DNA of 9,684 nucleotides from Desulfotomaculum sp. (GTDB lineage Bacteria; Bacillota; Desulfotomaculia; Desulfotomaculales; Nap2-2B): contig DMDI01000068.1 in NCBI GenBank assembly GCA_003445555.1, positions 1 to 9,684 of the forward strand, given 5' to 3'. Shown here in pieces: positions 8,065 through 9,684 of the stretch. A program made the translations under genes and the position numbers. Positions within the stretch are counted from its first letter, which is position 1, and each line of letters opens with the position of its first letter. The notes under the pieces were generated by a model. It worked only from the letters and a program-made list of their open reading frames with translations. It was not told the DNA's origin and ran no database searches.

Positions 8065-8418
8065 TTATTCACCCCAAATCATTAAGGAAATAAAGTCTAA
8101 ACGCACAACGTCATCTTCTGTACCCAGCACCTTTAAGGTTCCGTTCAGGTACGGCCGGGTGGGGGTAATGTCCCCGTAAAACATGTCGGCCAGCGTTTCA
8201 CTGTCCGAAATAATTTTAACATCGGGGCTTTCCGGTGATCCTTCCTGAATGGTAAGTTCACCCTTGCGCAAGATTAAAGTATGTCCGGAAGGTATATCAT
8301 TAGCCTCTACCAGGACTACCCGGTCCCAGTCGGCATTCATTTTTTTTAAACGCTTATTTTTATTATAGCCTTCTTGAAAGGCGCGTAAACTGGCGGTAAT
8401 CTCACTGTGCTCAGCCAC
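8065..8418 (-). CDS. SCP-2 sterol-transfer-domain protein
   Basis: This 117-residue soluble protein has the features of the SCP-2 lipid-binding fold. GHTLILRKGELTIQEGSPES (45-64) is followed by PDVKIISDSETLADMFYGDI (65-84), then PTRPYLNGTLKVLGTEDDVV (86-105). The pattern of a beta strand, a 'D-x-E-T-L-A-D' helix and 'G-x-L-K-V-x-G' is typical. Bacterial stand-alone members bind lipids or hydrophobic ligands, and few have a known function. The start is GTG (8416-8418), chosen because AGGAGG at 8429-8434 lies 10 bases upstream and the methionine-less start fits the domain length. The gene follows the quinate 5-dehydrogenase-like gene by 24 bases and precedes the permease by 3, so it is the middle gene of an operon. 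A link to lipid or aromatic-compound handling is only inferred. Confidence 0.82.
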   Translation of the reverse strand: MAEHSEITASLRAFQEGYNKNKRLKKMNADWDRVVLVEANDIPSGHTLILRKGELTIQEGSPESPDVKIISDSETLADMFYGDITPTRPYLNGTLKVLGTEDDVVRLDFISLMIWGE

Positions 8419-8428
8419 AAAACCAAGG

Positions 8429-8434
8429 CCTCCT
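8429..8434 (-). promoter_or_regulatory. Shine-Dalgarno AGGAGG for the GTG-started SCP-2 gene
   Basis: On the - strand a perfect AGGAGG lies 10 bases before the GTG at 8418. It supports that unusual start codon, since no ATG is available near the domain's beginning. Confidence 0.75.
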
Positions 8435-8442
8435 AATCCGGT

Positions 8443-9354
8443 CTAGTTTAATTTTAATATGCGGGGTTTTAAGTCCAACTGCTTTAATAAATTCAGATAA
8501 TCATCAGGGGTGATTTCGGGCCATGGTTTTTGTAATAATACCACCATAATAGCCTCAATTACGTTTGTTCCAAAGGAGCGTCCTTGGAATTCCGGGGTAG
8601 TGGTCACCAGGTACCCGGCCCCTTTTTCCCGTAAAAAAGCCACGTCCTCGGTAGTCGTAGTATTGGTAACAATAGTTTGCCCTTTTAAGAGGGGCAGGTA
8701 ACGCCTGATCAGGTGAAAATCGCCGGCAATTACTTGCGCCTCCAGGTAATAATGTCCATATTTTTTTATTTTTTCTTCATCCTGAACTTCCTGTTTTTTT
8801 CCCGTGGGGTAAATCATATGAAAGGGAAGCTGGCACATATCCGGTAAAGTTTTATGGGCAATTTCCTCTAGTTCTTCCAGGGTTGAAATGGGGTAGGGAA
8901 TACCGGCGGAAAAAATTAAATCTCCGTAGGTAACCTCACAGTCTAAGGAAGTAAATGCTTCGGCCATTCCAAAGCGGTCTACCGCGCTGACCATTAAAAC
9001 CTTTGTTTTCGGGGGCAAAAGATCCGTGTTTTGCCGCAAAAAGTATACTGTTTCCCGCTCCAGGGTACTTTTTAAGCCGCTTCCATCCACCACCGGTGTT
9101 TTATGTACGGCCTGCATTAATTTTAAACCATCTTGAACCACGTAGCGGGTTTTACCGGCGTAAAGATAAACATCAATTCCTCCTAGACCAATAGCATCTA
9201 CCTTACCGTCTAATTCTTGCAATAAAGCAATAGCCTGGTCAAAATTTCCGTCAGTTCCCTGCCGGCTTATTTCAAACTCTTCTCCAAATAAGGCCACCTG
9301 TACTTTATGGTCCCGGCGGGAAGAACCCAGGCTAACACTGACCACCCTTTTCAA
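8443..9354 (-). CDS. Conserved Rossmann-like protein, often labelled quinate 5-dehydrogenase
   Basis: This 303-residue protein belongs to a family I recall from Clostridia genomes under the label quinate 5-dehydrogenase. The label is weakly supported. Visible conserved blocks are VVSVSLGSSRRDHKV (4-18), AIGLGGIDVYLYAG (54-67), TPVVDGSGLKSTLERE (86-101), VLMVSAVDRFGMAEAF (119-134) and GDLIFSAGIPYPI (144-156). A C-terminal nucleotide-binding-like half follows, with TIVTNTTTTEDVAFLREKGA (227-246) and then FQGRSFGTNVIEAIM (256-270). No signal peptide or membrane segment is seen, so it should be cytoplasmic. The start is TTG at 9352-9354, with a GGGGG site 7 bases upstream and an in-frame stop (9376-9378) that rules out longer forms; GTG at residue 4 is the alternative. 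It heads the operon with the SCP-2 protein and the permease and is divergent from ruvA. An enzyme acting on quinate or shikimate is unproven. Confidence 0.75.
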   Translation of the reverse strand: MKRVVSVSLGSSRRDHKVQVALFGEEFEISRQGTDGNFDQAIALLQELDGKVDAIGLGGIDVYLYAGKTRYVVQDGLKLMQAVHKTPVVDGSGLKSTLERETVYFLRQNTDLLPPKTKVLMVSAVDRFGMAEAFTSLDCEVTYGDLIFSAGIPYPISTLEELEEIAHKTLPDMCQLPFHMIYPTGKKQEVQDEEKIKKYGHYYLEAQVIAGDFHLIRRYLPLLKGQTIVTNTTTTEDVAFLREKGAGYLVTTTPEFQGRSFGTNVIEAIMVVLLQKPWPEITPDDYLNLLKQLDLKPRILKLN

Positions 9355-9392
9355 AAAAAAGCCCCCGTTCTTTATTTAAGATCTTTGGTAAC

Positions 9393-9421
9393 ATTTTAAC
9401 CAAGTTAAGCTAAAAATACAA
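9393..9421 (-). promoter_or_regulatory. Possible sigma-A promoter for the - strand operon, with overlapping inverted repeat
   Basis: Read on the - strand, TTGTAT (9416-9421) and TAAAAT (9393-9398) are separated by 17 bases. The -10 matches five of six consensus positions and the -35 only three. The -10 lies inside an imperfect inverted repeat, TTGGT...ACCAA (about 9385-9403), that could be an operator. It sits about 40 bases upstream of the TTG start of the first operon gene. The position is right but the match is moderate. Confidence 0.35.
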
Positions 9422-9508
9422 GCAAAAACAAAATAGTTTTACGGCTGTAACCAGCGTTTCCCCTTAATGATGACCCGAACTATTTTCGATAAGAGGAAAT
9501 GGCTTTTG

Positions 9509-9530
9509 AATGTAGAATAAATGTAGAATA
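9509..9530. repeat. 11-bp perfect tandem repeat upstream of ruvA
   Basis: AATGTAGAATA occurs at 9509-9519 and again at 9520-9530. The spacing is close to one helical turn, so a protein could bind both copies on the same face. Each copy contains TAGAAT, a five-of-six match to a -10 box, about 50-70 bases before ruvA. No good -35 was found for either copy. The repeat itself is certain and its role is inference. Confidence 0.85.
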
Positions 9531-9581
9531 AAGAGTAATTGAAATAATAAATGAAAGTAAAAAATCAGGGGGCCGGCGAAA

Positions 9582-9684
9582 TTGATTAACTTTTTGCGGG
9601 GTACGCTGGTGGAAGCACAAAACGGAATGGTAACGGTTGAGGTAAACGGTGCCGGTTACGGGGTTTATGTTCCTTAGATCGGAA
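9582..9684 (+). CDS. ruvA: Holliday junction helicase subunit RuvA, N-terminal fragment
   Basis: Translation from TTG 9582 gives INFLRGTLVEAQNGMVTV, then EVNGAGYGVYVP. This matches the start of RuvA, whose first OB-fold domain typically opens with an M-I-x-F-L-R-G-T-L pattern and a G-x-G-Y-x-V-x-V-P block near residue 30. RuvA binds four-way DNA junctions and recruits the RuvB motor for branch migration. AGGGGG (9567-9572) lies 9 bases upstream and supports the TTG start. A TAG appears at 9675-9677, but its last two bases belong to a sequence identical to the start of the Illumina adapter. The stop is therefore probably an artefact and the gene continues beyond the contig. Full-length RuvA is about 200 residues, so only about 31 are seen. 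RuvB would be expected next. Confidence 0.85.
9676..9684 (+). other. Probable residual Illumina adapter at the contig end
   Basis: The final nine bases are AGATCGGAA, identical to the first nine bases of the common Illumina adapter read-through sequence. They sit exactly at the terminus and break an otherwise good ruvA frame. The sequence identity is direct; the contamination reading is inference. Confidence 0.75.

Noticed and set aside
9439..9552. Open - strand frame ending in a peptide KIVRVIIKGKRWLQP before TAA 9439-9441
   Set aside because: It has no ATG, GTG or TTG start with a ribosome-binding site, its upstream part is low-complexity and AT-rich, and it lies in a promoter region. Most likely chance.
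1..9684. CRISPR arrays, tRNA or rRNA genes
   Set aside because: No regularly spaced repeats beyond the two short tandem duplications, and no tRNA or rRNA signatures were seen on either strand.

Overview
The window looks like the end of a metagenomic or draft contig from an anaerobic Firmicute, plausibly a Clostridia member of the Peptococcaceae/Desulfotomaculum type. The basis is purine-rich Shine-Dalgarno sequences, frequent TTG and GTG starts, a ruvA start, and a conserved protein of a family I associate with those genomes. This placement is inference. The last nine bases match the start of the common Illumina adapter, so the right edge is probably a true contig end.

Positions 1-5630 hold a defence-type gene pair on the + strand. 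The first gene is the C-terminal part of an SNF2/superfamily 2 helicase, cut by the left edge. Two bases later comes a full-length 1206-residue Eco57I-type adenine methylase with its own recognition region. The pair resembles helicase-plus-methylase modules such as DrmD-DrmMI of class 1 DISARM, or the PLD/SNF2 helicase plus Eco57I-methylase loci. The upstream part needed to choose is missing, and no other DISARM genes follow.

Positions 5631-6711 are accessory and scarred. A 13-bp tandem duplication covers the methylase stop codon. It is followed by a probable mobile-element scar with a reverse-strand coding remnant, an intact BrnT/BrnA toxin-antitoxin pair, and a broken antitoxin-like gene on the - strand.

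Positions 6712-9354 are a tight three-gene - strand operon, transcribed from right to left: a conserved ~300-residue protein often labelled quinate 5-dehydrogenase, an SCP-2 sterol-carrier-like protein, and a 12-helix APC-family amino acid permease. Spacings are 24 and 3 bases. At the right edge, divergent from this operon, is the N-terminus of ruvA, interrupted by what I take to be adapter sequence. The intergenic region between them carries a possible - strand promoter and a perfect 11-bp tandem repeat.

Read together, this is a chromosomal locus where a defence and toxin-antitoxin island abuts ordinary chromosomal genes, with gene decay at the border. The most interesting parts are the two-gene helicase-methylase module, its strong base-composition mosaic, and the fused or replaced N-terminus of BrnT.
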